Assembly: GCA_011799875.1 (NCBI GenBank)
Contig: CM022303.1
Coordinates: 194,959,630-195,023,629 of the forward strand
Source of the DNA: Thinopyrum elongatum
Lineage: Eukaryota > Streptophyta > Magnoliopsida > Poales > Poaceae
DNA: 64,000 nucleotides
Direction of reading: 5' to 3'
Position 1 is the first letter of the stretch. Each line of letters starts with the position of its first letter. Position numbers and translations under genes: made by a program. The notes under the pieces were generated by a model. That model was given only the letters and a program-made list of their open reading frames with translations. It ran no database searches and was not told the DNA's origin. Shown piece after piece: positions 22,223 through 34,407 of this stretch.

Positions 22223-23951
22223 TGTTGGGTAACGTAGAATTTCAAAAAAATTGCCTACGATCACGCAAGATCTATCTAGGAAATGCATAGCAACGAGAGG
22301 GGAGAGTGTGTCCACGTACCCTCGTAGACCGAAAGCGGAAGCGTTTAGTAACGCGGTTGATGTAGTCGAACGTCTTCGCGATCCAACCGATCCAAGTACC
22401 GAACGCACGGCACCTCCGCGATCAGCACACGTTCAGCTCGGTGACGTCCCACGAACTCTTGATCCAGTTGAGGTCGAGGGAGAGTTCCGTCAGCACGACA
22501 GCGTGGTGACGGTGATGATGAAGTTACCGGCGCAGGGCTTCGCCTAAGCACTACGACGATATGACCGAGGTGTGTAACTGTGGAGGGGGGCACCGCACAC
22601 GGCTAAAAGATCAACTTGTGTGTTCTAGGGTGCCCCCCTCCCCACGTATATAAAGGAGGGAGGGGGAGGCCGGCCGGCCCTAAGTGGCACGCCCAAGGAG
22701 GGGAGTCCTACTAGGACTCCAGGTCCTAGTAGGATTCCACCAAGAGGGAGAGAGGGGGAAGGAAGGAGAGGGAGAGGGAGTAGGAAAGGGGGGCGCCGCC
22801 CCACTTCCCTTGTCCAATTCGGACTGCAAGGGGGGGCGCGGCCTGCCCTGGCTGCCCTCCTCTCTCTCCAACAAGGCCCATGGTGGCCCATTAGTTCCCC
22901 CGGGGGGTTCCGGTAACCCCTCCGGCACTCCGTTTCTACCTGAAACCATCCGAAGCACTTCTGGTGTCCGAATAACATGGTCCAATATATCAATCTTTAT
23001 GTCTCGACCATTTCGAGACTCCTCGTCATGTCGGTGATCTCATCCGGGACTCCGAACAACCTTCGGTCATCAAATCACATAAACTCATAATACAAATCGT
23101 CATCGAACGTTAAGCGTGTGGACCCTACGGGTTCGAGAACTATGTAGACATGACCGAGGCATATCTCTGGTCAATAACCAATAGCGGAACCTGGATGCTC
23201 ATATTGGCTCCTACATATTCTACGAAGATCTTTATCGGTCAAACCGCATAACAACATACGTTATTCCCTTTGTCATCGGTATGTTACTTGCCCGAGATTC
23301 GATCGTCGGTATCATCATACCTAGTTCAATCTCATTACCGACAAGTCTCTTTACTCGTTCCTTAGTGCATCATCCCGTAACTAACTCATTAGTCACATTT
23401 CTTGCAAGGCTTCATATGATGTGCATTACCGAGAGGGCCCAGAGATACCTCTCCGATACTCGGAGTGACAAATCCTAATCTCGATCTATGCCAACTCAAC
23501 AAACACCTTCGGAGACACCTGTAGAGCATCTTTATAATCACCCAGTTATGTTGTGACATTCGATAGCACACAAAGTGTTCCTCCAGTATTCGGGAGTTGC
23601 ATAATCTCATAGTCAGAGGAATATGTATAAGTCATGAAGAAAGCAATAGCAATAAACTTAACGATCATTATGCTATGCTAACGGATGGGTCTTGTCCATC
23701 ACATCATTCTTCTAATGATGTGATCCTGTTTATCAAATGGCATCACATGTCTATGGTCAGGAAACATAACCATCTTTGATAAACAAGCTAGTCAAGTAGA
23801 GGCATACTAGGGACACTCTGTTTGTCTATGTATTCACACATGTATCAAGTTTCCGGTTAATACAATTCTAGCATGAATAATAAACATTTATCATGATATA
23901 AGGAAATATAAATAACAACTTTATTATTGCCTCTAGGGCATATTTCCTTCA
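22223..23951 (-). repeat. Copia B 3' LTR (1729 bp)
   Basis: It runs from TGTTGGG to CCTTCA in plus orientation. Its first ~350 bp match 29181-29536 with about ten differences. It holds a minus-strand TATA box (22647-22654) and direct and inverted copies of a CCTAGTAGGA-type palindrome near 22705-22735. Confidence 0.9.
22647..22654 (-). promoter_or_regulatory. TATA box of copia B 3' LTR
   Basis: The minus strand reads TTTATATA followed by CGTGGGG, in GC-rich DNA as in other Angela-type LTRs. Confidence 0.5.
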
Positions 23952-23963
23952 GTCTCCCACTTG
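23952..23963 (-). other. Copia B polypurine tract
   Basis: The minus strand reads CAAGTGGGAGAC directly before the 3' LTR, the tract usual for BARE/Angela elements. Confidence 0.8.
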
Positions 23964-23984
23964 CACTAGAGTCAATAATCTAGA

Positions 23985-26900
23985 TTATATTGTAATGATT
24001 CTAACACCCATGGAGTCTTGGTGCTGATCATGTTTTGCTCGTGGAAGAGGCTTAGTCAACGGGTCTGCAATATTCAGATTCGTGTGTATTTTGCAAATCT
24101 CTATGTCTCCCTCCTTGACTTGATCGCGGATGGAGTTGAAGCGTCTCTTGATGTGTTTGGTTCTTTTGTGAAATCTGGATTCCTTTGCTAAGGCAACTGC
24201 TCTAGTATTGTCACAAAAGATTTTCATTGGACCCGATGCACTAGGTATTACACCTAGATCGGATATGAACTCCTTCATCCAAACTCCTTCATTTGCTGCT
24301 TCCGAAGCAGCTATGTACTCCGCTTCACACGTAGATCCCGCCACGACGCTTTGTTTGGAACTGCACCAACTGACAGCTCCACCATTCAATATAAATACGT
24401 ATCCGGTTTGTGACTTAGAGTCATCCGGATCTGTGTTAAAGCTAGTATCAACGTAACCATTTACGATGAGCTCTTTGTCACCTCCATAAATGAGAAACAT
24501 ATCCTTAGTCCTTTTCAGGTATTTCAGGATGTTCTTGACCGCTGTCCAGTGATCCACTCCTGGATTACTTTGGTACCTCCCTGCTAAACTTGTAGCAAGG
24601 CACACATCAGGTCTGGTACACAGCATTGCATACATGATAGAACCTATGGCTGAAGCATAGGGAATGACTTTCATTTTCTCTCTATCTTCTGCAGTGGTCG
24701 GGCATTGAGTCTGACTCAATTTCACACCTTGTAACACAGGCAAGAACCCTTTCTTTGCTTGATCCATTTTGAACTTCTTCAAAACTTTATCAAGGTATGT
24801 GCTTTGTGAAAGTCCAATTAAGCATCTTGATCTATCTCTAGAGATCTTGATGCCCAATATATAAGCAGCTTCACCGAGGTCTTTCATTGAAAATTTCTTA
24901 TTCAAGTATCCTTTTATGCTATCCAGAAATTCCGTATCATTTCAAATCAATAATATGTCATCCGCATATAATATTAGAAACGCTACAGAGCTCCCACTCA
25001 CTTTCTTGTAAATACAGGCTTCTCCAAAAGTCTGTATAAAACCATATGCTTTGATCACACTATCAAAGCGTATATTCCAACTCCGAGAGGCTTGCACCTG
25101 TCCATGAATGGATCGCTGGAGCTTGCACACTTTGTTAGCACCTTTTGGATCGACAAAAACCTTCTGGTTGCATCATATACAACTCTTCTTTGAGAAATCC
25201 ATTAAGGAATGCAGTTTTGACATCCATTTGCCAAATTTCATAATCATAAAACGCGGCAATTGCTAACATGATTCGGACAGACTTAAGCATCGCTACGGGT
25301 GAGAAGGTCTCATCGTAGTCAACTCCTTGAACTTGTCGAAAACCTTTTGCAACAAGTCAAACTTTGTAGACAGTAACATTACCGTCAGCGTCAGTCTTCT
25401 TCTTGAAGATCCATTTATTCTCTATGGCTTTCCGATCATCGGGCAAGTCAACCATGTTCTCATACATGGATCCCATCTCAGATTTCATGGCCTCAAGCCA
25501 TTTTGCGGAATCTGGGCTCATCATCGCTTCCTCATAGTTCGTAGGTTCGTCATGGTCTAGTAACATGACTTCCAGAACAGGGTTACCGTACCACTCTGGT
25601 GCACGTACTTTGGTTGACCTACGAGGTTCTGTAGTAACTTGATCTGAAGCTTCATGATCATCATCATTAGCTTCCTCACTAATTGGTGTAGGCATCACTG
25701 GAACTGATTTCTGTGATGAACTACTTTCCAATTCAAGAGAAGGTACCACTACCTCATCAAGTTCTACTTTCCTCCCACTCACTTCTTTCGAGAGAAACTC
25801 CTTCTCTAGAAAGGATCCATTCTTAGCAACAAAGATCTTGCCTTCGGATCTGTGATAGAAGGTGTACCCAACAGTTTCTTTTGGGTATCCTATGAAGACG
25901 CACTTCTCCGATTTGGGTTCGAGCTTATCAGGCTAAAGCTTCTTCACATAAGCATCACAACCCCAAACTTTAAGAAACGACAGCTTAGGTTTCTTGCCAA
26001 ACCACAGTTCATACGGTGTCGTCTCAACGGATTTAGATGGTGCCCTATTTAACGTGAATGCAGCTGTCTCTAATGCATAACCCCAAAACGATAGTCGTAA
26101 ATCGGTAAGAGACATCATAGATCGCACCATATCTAATAAAGTACGGTTACGACGTTCGGACACACCATTACGCTATGGTGTTCCAGGTGGCGTGAGTTGC
26201 GAAACTATTCCGCATTGTTTTAAATCAAGACCAAACTCGTAACTCAAATATTCGCCTCCGCGATCGGATCGTAGAAACTTTATTTTCTTGTTACGATGAT
26301 TTTCCACTTCACTCTAAAATTCTTTGAACTTTTCAAACGTTTCAGACTTGTGTTTCATTAAGTAGATATACCCATATCTACTCAAATCATCTGTGAAGGT
26401 CAGAAAATAATGATACCCGCCGCGAGCCTCAATACTCATCGGACCGCATACATCGGTATGTATTATTTCCAATAAGTCCGTAGCTCGCTCCATTGTTCCG
26501 GAGAACGGAGTTTTAGTCATCTTGCCCATGAGGCATGGTTCGCAAGCATCAAATGATTCATAATCAAGTGATTACAAAAGTCCATCAGCATGGAGTTTCT
26601 TCATGCGCTTTACACCAATATGACCTAAACGGCAGTGCCACAAATATGTTGCACTATCATTATCAACTTTGCATCTTTTGGCATCAATATTATGAATATG
26701 TGTATCACCACGATCGAGATTCAACAAAAATAGACCACTCTTCAAGGGTGCATGACCATAAAAGATATTACTCATATAAATAGAACAACCATTATTCTCT
26801 GATTTAAATGAATAACTGTCTCGCATCAAACAAGATCCAGATATAATGTTCATGCTCAACGCTGGCACCAAATAACAATTATTCAGGTCTAAAACTAATC

Positions 26901-27951
26901 CCGAAGGTAGATGTAGAGGTAGCGTGCCGACGGCGATCACATCGACCTTGGAACCATTCCCAACGCGCATCGTCACCTCGTCCTTAGCCAATCTTCGCTT
27001 GATCCGTAGTCCCTGTTTCGAGTTACAAATATTAGCAACCGAGCCGGTATCAAATACCCAGGCACTACTACGAGCATTAGTAAGGTACACATCAATAACT
27101 TGTATATCAAATATACCTTTGTTCACTTTGCCATCCTTCTTATCCGCCAAATACTTGGGGCAGTTCCGCTTCCAGTGACTAGTCCCTTTGAAGTAGAAGC
27201 ACTCAGTTTCAGGCTTGGGTCTAGACTTGGAATTCTTCCCGGGAGCAGCAACTTGCTTGCCGTTCTTCTTGAAGTTTCCCTTCTTTCCCTTCCCCTTTTT
27301 CTTGAAACTAGTGGTTTTGTTAACCATCAACACTTGATGCTCTTTCTTGATTTCTACCTCCGCAGCTTTGAGCATAGCGAAGAGCTCGGGAATTGTCTTA
27401 TTCATCCCTTGCATATTATAGTTCATCACGAAGCCTTTGTAGCTTGGTGGCAGTGATTGAAGAACTCTATCAATAACACTATCATCCGGAAGATTAACTC
27501 CCAGCTGAGTCAAGTGGTTATGGTACCCAGACATTCTGAGTATGTCTTCACTGACAGAACTATTCTCCTCCATCTTGCAGCTATAGAACTTGTTGGAGAC
27601 TTCATATCTCTCAAATCGGGCATTTTCTTGAAATATTAACTTCAACTCCTGGAACATCTCATATGCTCCATGACGTTCAAAACATCCTTGAAGTCCGGAT
27701 TCTAAGCCGTAGAGCATGGCACACTGAACTATAGAGTAGTCATCAGACCGCGTCTGCCAGACGTTCAAAGCGTCTACATTAGCGGGAGCGGGCTTGTCAC
27801 CTAGCGGTGCATCAAGGACATAACTCTTCTGTGCAGCAATGAGGATAATCCTCAAGTTACAGACCCAGTCCGTGTAGTTGCTACCATCATCTTTCAACTT
27901 AGCTTTCTCTAGGAACGCATTAAAATTCAAGGGAACGGTAGCACGGGCCAT
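23985..27951 (-). pseudogene. gag-pol: Copia B gag-pol, several stops and a frameshift
   Basis: The gag start is placed at ATG 27951 (MARATVPLNF), an internal Met of a slightly longer open frame. Gag (about 27951-27200) ends in a zinc knuckle whose second Cys is Phe (CFYFKGTSHWKRNC). Protease has FDTGSV (about 27045). Then come the pre-integrase HCRLGH motif, integrase with TDVCG, DRGGEY and NGVSERRNRT, RT with WQMDVKTAF and YADDILL, and RNase H to 23985. Stops lie at 26572, 26314, about 26173, 25933, 25357 (CGA in copia A) and 24942 (GGA in A). One extra base near 25158, compared with A, shifts the frame. It would have encoded the full copia replication set but is inactive. Confidence 0.85.
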
Positions 27952-29163
27952 TGATATACAACATAGATATGCAAAAACTATCAGGACTAAGTTCATGATA
28001 AATTAAGTTCAATTAATCATATTACTTAAGAACTCCCACTTAGATAGACATCCCTCTAGTCATCTAAATGATCACGTGATCCATATCAACTAAACCATGT
28101 CCGATCATCACGTGAGATGGAGTAGCTTTCAATGGTGAACATCTCTATGTTGATCATATCTACTATATGATTCACGTTCGACCTTTGGGTCTCCAGTGTT
28201 CTGAGGCCATATCTGCATATGCTAGGCTCGTCAAGTTTAACCCGAGTATTCCGCATGTGCAAAACTGTCTTGCACCCGTTGTATGTGAACATAGAGCTTA
28301 TCACACCCGATCATCATGTGGTGTCTCGGCACGACGAACTGTCGCAACGGTTCATACTCAGGGAGAACACTTGTACCTTGAAATTTAGTGAGGGATCATC
28401 TTATAATGCTACCGCCGTACTAAGCAAAATAAGATGCATAAAAGATAAACATCACATGCAATCAAAATAAGTGATATGATATGGCCATCATCATGTTGTG
28501 CCTTTGATCTCCATCTCCAAAGCACCGTCATGATCATCATCATCACCGGCTTGACACCTTGATCTCCATCGAAGCATCGTTGTCGTCTCGCCAACTATTG
28601 CTTCTACGACTATCGCTATCGCTTAGTGATAAAGTAAAGCAATTACATGGCGATTGCATTTCATACAATAAAGCGACAACCATATGGCTCCTGCCAGTTG
28701 CCGATAACTGTTACAAAACATGATCATCTCATACAACAATTTATATATCATCACGTCTTGACCATATCACATCACAGCAAGACCTACAAAAACAAGTTAG
28801 ACGTCCTCTACTTTGTTGTTGCAAGTTTTACGTGGCTGCTACGGGCTTCTAGCAAGAACCGTTCTTACCTACGCATCAAAACCACAACGATTATTCATCA
28901 AGTTTGCTGTTTTAACCTTCAACAAGGACCGGGCGTAGTCAAACTCGATTCAACTAAAGTTGGAGAAACAGACACCCACTAGCCACCTGTGTGCGAAGCA
29001 CGGCGGTAGAAACAGTGTCATGAACACGGTCATGTAATGTCGGTCTAGGCCGCTTCATCCAACAATACCACCGAATCAAAGTATGACATGCTGGTAAGCA
29101 ATATGACTATTATCGCCCACAACTCTTTGTGTTCTACTCGTGCATATAACATCTACGCATAGA
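27952..29163 (-). other. Copia B 5' untranslated leader
   Basis: About 1.2 kb between the primer-binding site and gag with no supported gene. A long leader is normal for BARE/Angela elements, where packaging and dimer signals reside; I cannot point to those signals here. Confidence 0.65.
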
Positions 29164-29179
29164 CCTGGCTCGGATGCCA
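29164..29179 (-). other. Copia B primer-binding site, mutated
   Basis: The minus strand reads TGGCATCCGAGCCAGG, one base inside the 5' LTR. The initiator-Met type would be TGGTATCAGAGCCAGG, so two bases differ, one of them a transversion. Confidence 0.75.
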
Positions 29180-29180
29180 C

Positions 29181-29536
29181 TGTTGGGTAACGTAGAATTT
29201 CAAAAAAATTGCCTACGATCACGCAAGATCTATCTAGGAGATGCATAGCAACGAGAGGGGAGAGTGTGTCCACGTACCCTCATAGACCGAAAGCGGAAGC
29301 GTTTAGTAACGTGGTTGATGTAGTCGAACGTCTTCGCGATCCAACCAATCCAAGTACCGAACGCACGGCACCTCCGCAATCAGCACACGTTCAGCTCGGT
29401 GACGTCCCACAAACTCTTGATCCAGTTGAGGTCGAGGGAGAGTTCCGTCAGCACGACGGCGTGGTGACGGTGATGATGAAGTTACCGGTGCTGGGCTTCG
29501 CCTAAGCACTACGACGATATGACCGAGGTGTGTAAC
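29181..29536 (-). repeat. Copia B 5' LTR, inner 356 bp
   Basis: It matches 22223-22578 until GTGTAACTG, after which the 3' LTR continues with TGGAGG but this copy passes into K. About ten differences in 350 bp separate the two LTRs. Confidence 0.9.
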
Positions 29537-29745
29537 TGTAACGCCCAGATAATTATGCTACAGTGAACCTCTGCTAATGATGCCACGTCACCTCCATTAC
29601 AGTTGCTAATCTCGCATTAGTTCGAAACCGGTTCGAATTTAAATTTGAATTTTTGTCAAACGTCAAAAAATTTCAAACTTTAAAACTAAAATGTTCGGAG
29701 TGTGCCGATTAATGCCGAGGTATTTATGGTGAAGGAACCATGCTT

Positions 29746-29755
29746 TTATAAAAAG
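29746..29755 (+). promoter_or_regulatory. TATA-like box of K LTR 1
   Basis: TTATAAAAAG, about 210 bp into the LTR and upstream of a GC-rich leader. Matching boxes lie near 39128 and 62132 in the other LTRs. This is the best promoter candidate by position only. Confidence 0.4.
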
Positions 29756-31371
29756 CCTAAATACTTTTAAATGAATTAAAACAGAAAAGAAAATAAATAA
29801 AAAGAAAAGGACTAAATGAAAACAACAAAAGAAAAAGGAAACCCCCCCCCCCCCACTGGGCCAGTCGGCCCAGCTGGCCTCTGCAGCAGGCCGGCCCACC
29901 TGGCCCAGCCGGCCAGCCCCCCTCGCTCCCTTATCCCCCCACCCCGGTCAACCCTAGACCGAACACCCCCCACTCGCTCGCCTCTCCCTCTTCTCCCCTC
30001 ACCTCTCGATCCCATCTAGATCGGGGAGGGGAAATCGATCCCCGTCGCCCTCGCCCGAGGCCACCGCGCCGCTCGACGCCGCATCGCCGCCGCCTGGAGG
30101 ATCGCCGTCGCCCGGAGCCGACTTCCGTCGCCACCTCGTCGCACGCCGCCCCGCCTCGCCTCCTCCTTGTCTCTCCTTCGCCGCGGCAGACCCGACCCAG
30201 CACCCCCTGTGAGCCTCATCCGGCTCCGCCTCCCTCTACCATGTAGCCGTCGCCGCGCTCAACACCCACGGCCACGCACGTCGCCGGCGCCCTGCGCACC
30301 GCGTCCACGGGCCGACCCCACCCGCCTTCACCGCACGCCCCGACCACCGCCTGGGCCCTGCTCCTCCCTTCCCCGCTGCGTCCGCTCCCTGCTTCTTCTG
30401 CTGCTGCCGGCGCTCGTGCACTGCTGCTGCGCTGCCGCCATTGCTGTTTTGCTCTGCTGCTGCGTAGTGCTCCTGCCACTGCTATCTGCTTGCTCGGCTT
30501 GGACGCTGCTGCTATGCTACTTTGCTGCTGCTCCGCTGCGCTGCCTTGCAAGCCGCTGCTGCTGCAAGCCACTCCCGTCGTTGCCTCGCTCGCGTCCGCG
30601 CCGTGCCCGCCGCGCACCATGGCCGCTCCCGCTGGCCGCGGACGGGTCCGCCCCGTTCCGTCGCCCAGCGCCCGGTGCCCGCGCACGTTTGGCCCCCTGG
30701 GCCGCTGACATTAGGGCCCCACCCCCTGAGAACGTAAAAAGGATAAAAATAATAAAAATAAAAATAAAAAGAATAAAAATAAAAATAAAGAATTAATTAA
30801 TTAATTAAAATAATCATTAATTAAATTAATTAACTTTGATTAATTAGCTAATTAATTTAATCTACTAACCTAATTAACTAGGTTAGTTAACTAAACCTGA
30901 TTAGTTATACTGTGACAATGACAGTGTGACCCGCATGTCAGTTTGACTGGTCAACGGCCAGAATTGACCGCTGACGTCACACTGTTGCAATAATTCAATT
31001 TTGAATTAATTAAATAATATTAATTCCAGAAATTAGATAAAACTTTGAAAAATCATATAAAATAAACCGTAACTCGGATTGAAAAACTTTGTACATGAAA
31101 GTTGATCAGAACGACGAGACGAACCCGGTTACGCTACCCACATAACCGCCGGATACTCCTAACTATGCGAACGTGCAACTATTCCCCTCCGGTCATCTGT
31201 CTAACAAATGTCCGGAACCGGGAAAACTTTCCCGGATGGGATCCCCCTTTCTCGGTAACGTGTAACCCCACGTTAGAACACACCCGGCACTGCATATTGT
31301 CATGTCATACCTTGTGTAGCATTGTTTGCTTTGTATTTACTATTTCCTCCCCCCTCCTTCTCTCTCGATAG

Positions 31372-31446
31372 ACGCTGAGACCGCTGACGACGCTGCCGTG
31401 AACGACTACTACGTCGACGACCCTTCTCTCTCGACACAGCTTCCAG
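31372..31446 (+). other. Exon-like segment A in K LTR 1
   Basis: 75 nt after a CTCTCGATAG acceptor, coding DAETADDAAVNDYYVDD-like acidic, Tyr-containing text. LTR 2 (40736-40810) and LTR 3 (63719-63793) have the same length and end in a GC-type donor CAG|GCAAGCC; in LTR 1 the donor has mutated to GAAAGCC. Differences among the copies inside the frame are third-position C/T changes that keep the residue. Confidence 0.45.
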
Positions 31447-32756
31447 GAAAGCCCCCCCCCTTGATCAACCCGATATCGCCTATTCCTTCTCTCTACTGCT
31501 TGCATTAGAGTAGTGTAGCATGTTACTGCTTTCGGTTAATCCTATTCTGCTGCATAGCCTATCTTTGCTACTACTGTTGATACCTTACTTGCAATCCTAA
31601 ATGCTTAGTATAGGTTGCTAGAATTACATCAGTGGCCCTACACTCTTATCCGTCTGCCATGCTATACTACTGGGCCGTGATCACTTCGGGAGGTGATCAC
31701 GGGTTTATATTATATACTATTACATACTTATGTTTCTGTTCGGAGATGGGGGCTGAAGGGGCAGGTGGTTCCATCCAGGTAGTGGTGGGCCTGGGTTCCC
31801 GACGGCCCCCGAGTGTTACTTTGTGGCGGAGCGACAGGGCAGGTTGTGACCACCTAGGAGACAGGTGGGCCTGGCCCTGGTCGGCGTCCGCGGTTACTTC
31901 AAAATAACATGCTTAACGAGATTGGGTATTTGATCTGAGACTGGCTACGAGCCTATACGCACTAACCACCACGCGGGAACAGTTATGGGTACTCGACGTC
32001 GTGGTATCAGCCGAAGCCTCCTAGACGTCAGCGACTGAGCGGCGCGCGCCGAGTTGGACCGCGTAACGCAACTTCCTTTGTAATGGAGGTTGCTAGGTCT
32101 GCTCACCGGCCGCCCACGCAACGTGCAGGTGTGCAATGGGCGATGGGCCCAGACCCCTGCGCGCATAGGATTTAGACCGACGTGCTGACCTCTCTGTTAG
32201 GCCTAGGTAGGGCTGTGACGTGTTGATCTTCCAAGGCCGGGTATGACCCAGGAAAGTGTGCCCGGCCAGAGGGATCGAGCGTGTTGGGTAATGTGGTGCA
32301 CCCCTGCAGGGAAGTTTATCTATTCGAATAGCCGTGTCCCTTGGTAAAAGGACGACCCGGAGTTGTACCTCGACATTATGACAACTAGAACTGGATACTT
32401 AATAAAACACACCCTTTCAAGTGCCAGATACAACCCGGTGATCGCTCTCTCACAGGGCGACGAGGAGAGGATCGTCGGGTAGGATTATGCTATGCGATGA
32501 TACTTGGTGAACTTACCAGCTACTCTCTTCTATATGCTTCAAGATGGAGGCTACCAGAAGCGTAGTCTTCGATAGGACTAGCTATCCCCCTCTTATTCTG
32601 GCATTCTGCAGTTCAGTCCACAAATACTACCCATTTCATTGATACCATTGCATATGTAGTGTAGATCCTTGCTTGCGTGTACTTTGGATGAGTACTCACG
32701 GTTGCTTTGCTCCCTCTTTTCCCCCTTTTTCCATTCTTCTCGGACGTCGCAACCAG

Positions 32757-32854
32757 ATGTTGGAGCCCAGGAGCCAGACGCCACCTTCGACGATCCCTAC
32801 TACACCGAGGGTGCCTACTACTACGTGCAGGCCACCGACGATGACCAGGAGTAG
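32757..32854 (+). other. Exon-like segment B in K LTR 1
   Basis: 98 nt from an AACCAG acceptor to a TAG stop, coding FDDPYYTEGAYYYVQ-like acidic, Tyr-rich text. Segment A ends in phase 1 and segment B starts in phase 1, so splicing would join them in frame. LTR 2 has the same segment at 42123-42220, with two silent and two conservative changes. Confidence 0.45.
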
Positions 32855-33155
32855 TTTAGGAGGATACCAGGCAGGAGGCCTGCACCTCTTTCGATCTGTA
32901 TCCCAGTTTGTGCTAGCCATCTTATCGCACCTTGTTAAACTTTATGTATGTACTCAGATATTGTTGCTTCCGCTGACTCGTCTATGATCGAGCACTCGTA
33001 TTCGAGCCCTCGAGGCCCCTGGCATGTATTATGATGCTTGTATGACTTATTTATTTTTAGAGTTGTGTTGTGATATCTTCCCGTGAGTCCCTGATCTTGA
33101 TCATACATGTTTGCGTGTATGATTAGTGTACGATTGAATCGGGGGCGTCACAAGT

Positions 33156-33171
33156 TGGTATCAGAGCCAGG
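33156..33171 (+). other. K primer-binding site 1 (initiator Met type)
   Basis: TGGTATCAGAGCCAGG, three bases after LTR 1, is an exact match to the usual plant initiator tRNA-Met complement. Confidence 0.92.
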
Positions 33172-33423
33172 TTTCGATCCTAGCACCTGTGGGTTATGGG
33201 CCCACGTCGCCATTGGGTGGTATTAGGATCTTTTACTCCTCGTTCTTTACTCCGGGACTCTGAACTCTCTTCTACTCGGGTTAAACAATTTACTAACTCT
33301 AACATTTGGATCCCGTGACCACATTCACCCCAAAGTTGGATAAGCCATAGTTATTCCTTAGAATAGTATTTTGAACAATATCCACACTGTCATATGACTC
33401 CTTTGAAACATCTTTGTTTTCAG
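33172..33423 (+). other. K leader before the pre-gag ORF, copy 1
   Basis: A short non-coding leader ending in the pyrimidine-rich CATCTTTGTTTTCAG, which is splice-acceptor-like, directly before the next ATG. Confidence 0.6.
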
Positions 33424-34182
33424 ATGGAACCCACGAGGCAGGTCGTGCGCCACATGGCGGCCATTGGTGTCCAGGGTTCACCTGCTGTGTTAGCTGAGAT
33501 GATGACCTATCTGGGTTATCGCTGGCACCCTGAGTACACCGTGTATGAGCAGTACCAGGACTTTAACTAGGAGCAGTACCGTGCCATCGTCCACCTCTAC
33601 TCTCGGGAGTATGACTCCACTACTGTGCTGCACACCGCTCATGGTGTTGGAGTGACCATCGATATGGCAGTCCACGATGCTGCATATGCAGCTCTGACAA
33701 GTCTTCGTGGAGAGTATCGGGCGTTGGACACCTCCCTTTTCAGGCACGTTGCTATCGCATCTGACGATGGTGTGGAGGGATATTACACTGCTGCCTACTC
33801 CACCGTCACCCGAGAGCCCTTCCACCATCAGAACCTGGTTCTGCATGCTGATGGGCTGGATCGAGCTAACCGAGCTCTTCGCCACGAGTTGTACACCACC
33901 CGTCAGCACCTTTACAGTGCTTTGACGCTGTTGCACCCCTTTGTCCGATCTGGTGAGCTGCCGCGATCTGCGATCTACCCAGTCAGGACCGTGATGCCCC
34001 AGGGTGTCGGTTGGCCAGATGTGGGAGGCTACACTCCCGCACTTGGTCCTCTTTTGCCACCTGGACGTCGGGTTCTACACCAGAGTGTTCACGGACCGCA
34101 GGCTACTGACGTGGAGGACTTCCCATCGCGTCACTACTAGCTGTCAGGCTACACCTACCTCCACAGTCCCTCCTGGGACTGA
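33424..34182 (+). pseudogene. K pre-gag ORF of unknown function, copy 1
   Basis: A 252-codon frame from ATG 33424 (MEPTRQVVRH) to TGA 34180-34182. It reads as a mostly helical, soluble protein with no signal peptide or membrane segment, containing HGVGVTIDMAVHDAAYAAL and a later ANRALRHELY stretch. Stops lie at 33568-33570 (TAG, shared with copy 2) and 34138-34140 (TAG; CAG in copy 2). I recall similar ORFs in other Triticeae gypsy elements but no known domain. The S relic at 15423 is a probable relative. It lies between leader and gag, so it could be made from a spliced or separate RNA. Confidence 0.6.
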
Positions 34183-34407
34183 TGTAGTCTTGCTTATTAG
34201 CATTAGATGCATTCGCCGCAAGCCTGCGTGCCGCCTATGATGTCTTTAGTCTTACGTACTGAACTCTATGCATGATCCCTTTTGTAAGATATGCCAACTA
34301 CTATGTAGTATCTATCGTGCTCCTTTCATTATGCATGTTTCACCAAGAATGATTCTTGTCTTTGCAAATTTCTCAATGCTGAACTACCCCTGTTATATAT
34401 TAGCAGG
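34183..34407 (+). other. K spacer between pre-gag ORF and gag, copy 1
   Basis: Non-coding; it ends TATATTAGCAG immediately before the gag ATG, again splice-acceptor-like. Confidence 0.6.

Larger units (their letters stand above)
22223..29536 (-). mobile_element. Copia B: Angela/BARE-like Ty1/copia element, 5' LTR interrupted
   Basis: On the minus strand it has a 5' LTR (starting off window and ending at 29181), primer-binding site, ~1.2 kb leader, gag-pol (27951 to 23985), polypurine tract and 3' LTR (22223-23951). The order gag, protease, integrase, RT, RNase H is the copia order. The LTR ends (TGAAGGAAATATGCCC at the 5' end, ACGTTACCCAACA at the 3' end) are of the Angela/BARE/WIS type. It inserted into copia A; GACAT at 22218-22222 is the likely target duplication. 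K is inserted in its 5' LTR at 29537. Confidence 0.9.
29537..33152 (+). repeat. K LTR 1 (3616 bp)
   Basis: It starts TGTAACGCCC and ends GGCGTCACA before a primer-binding site. In order it holds an AT-rich start with a TATA-like TTATAAAAAG, a C tract at 29846-29859, ~850 bp of GC-rich DNA (29860-30720), an AATTAATT-rich stretch (30790-30870), an exon-like segment (31372-31446) and a second one (32757-32854). Short GC-rich open frames at 30167-30796 are not kept between LTR copies and look spurious. Confidence 0.92.

Noticed and set aside
22625..23037. ORFs on both strands in the copia B LTR around 22625-23037
   Set aside because: They lie in GC-rich LTR DNA, begin and end without relation to known copia genes, and the Angela-type LTR is not known to code.
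30167..30796. Long Pro/Arg/Cys-rich open frames on both strands in the K LTRs (also 39328-40157 and 62288-63105)
   Set aside because: They are GC-rich DNA in which many frames stay open. Frames and start codons differ between the three LTR copies, and no domain is visible.
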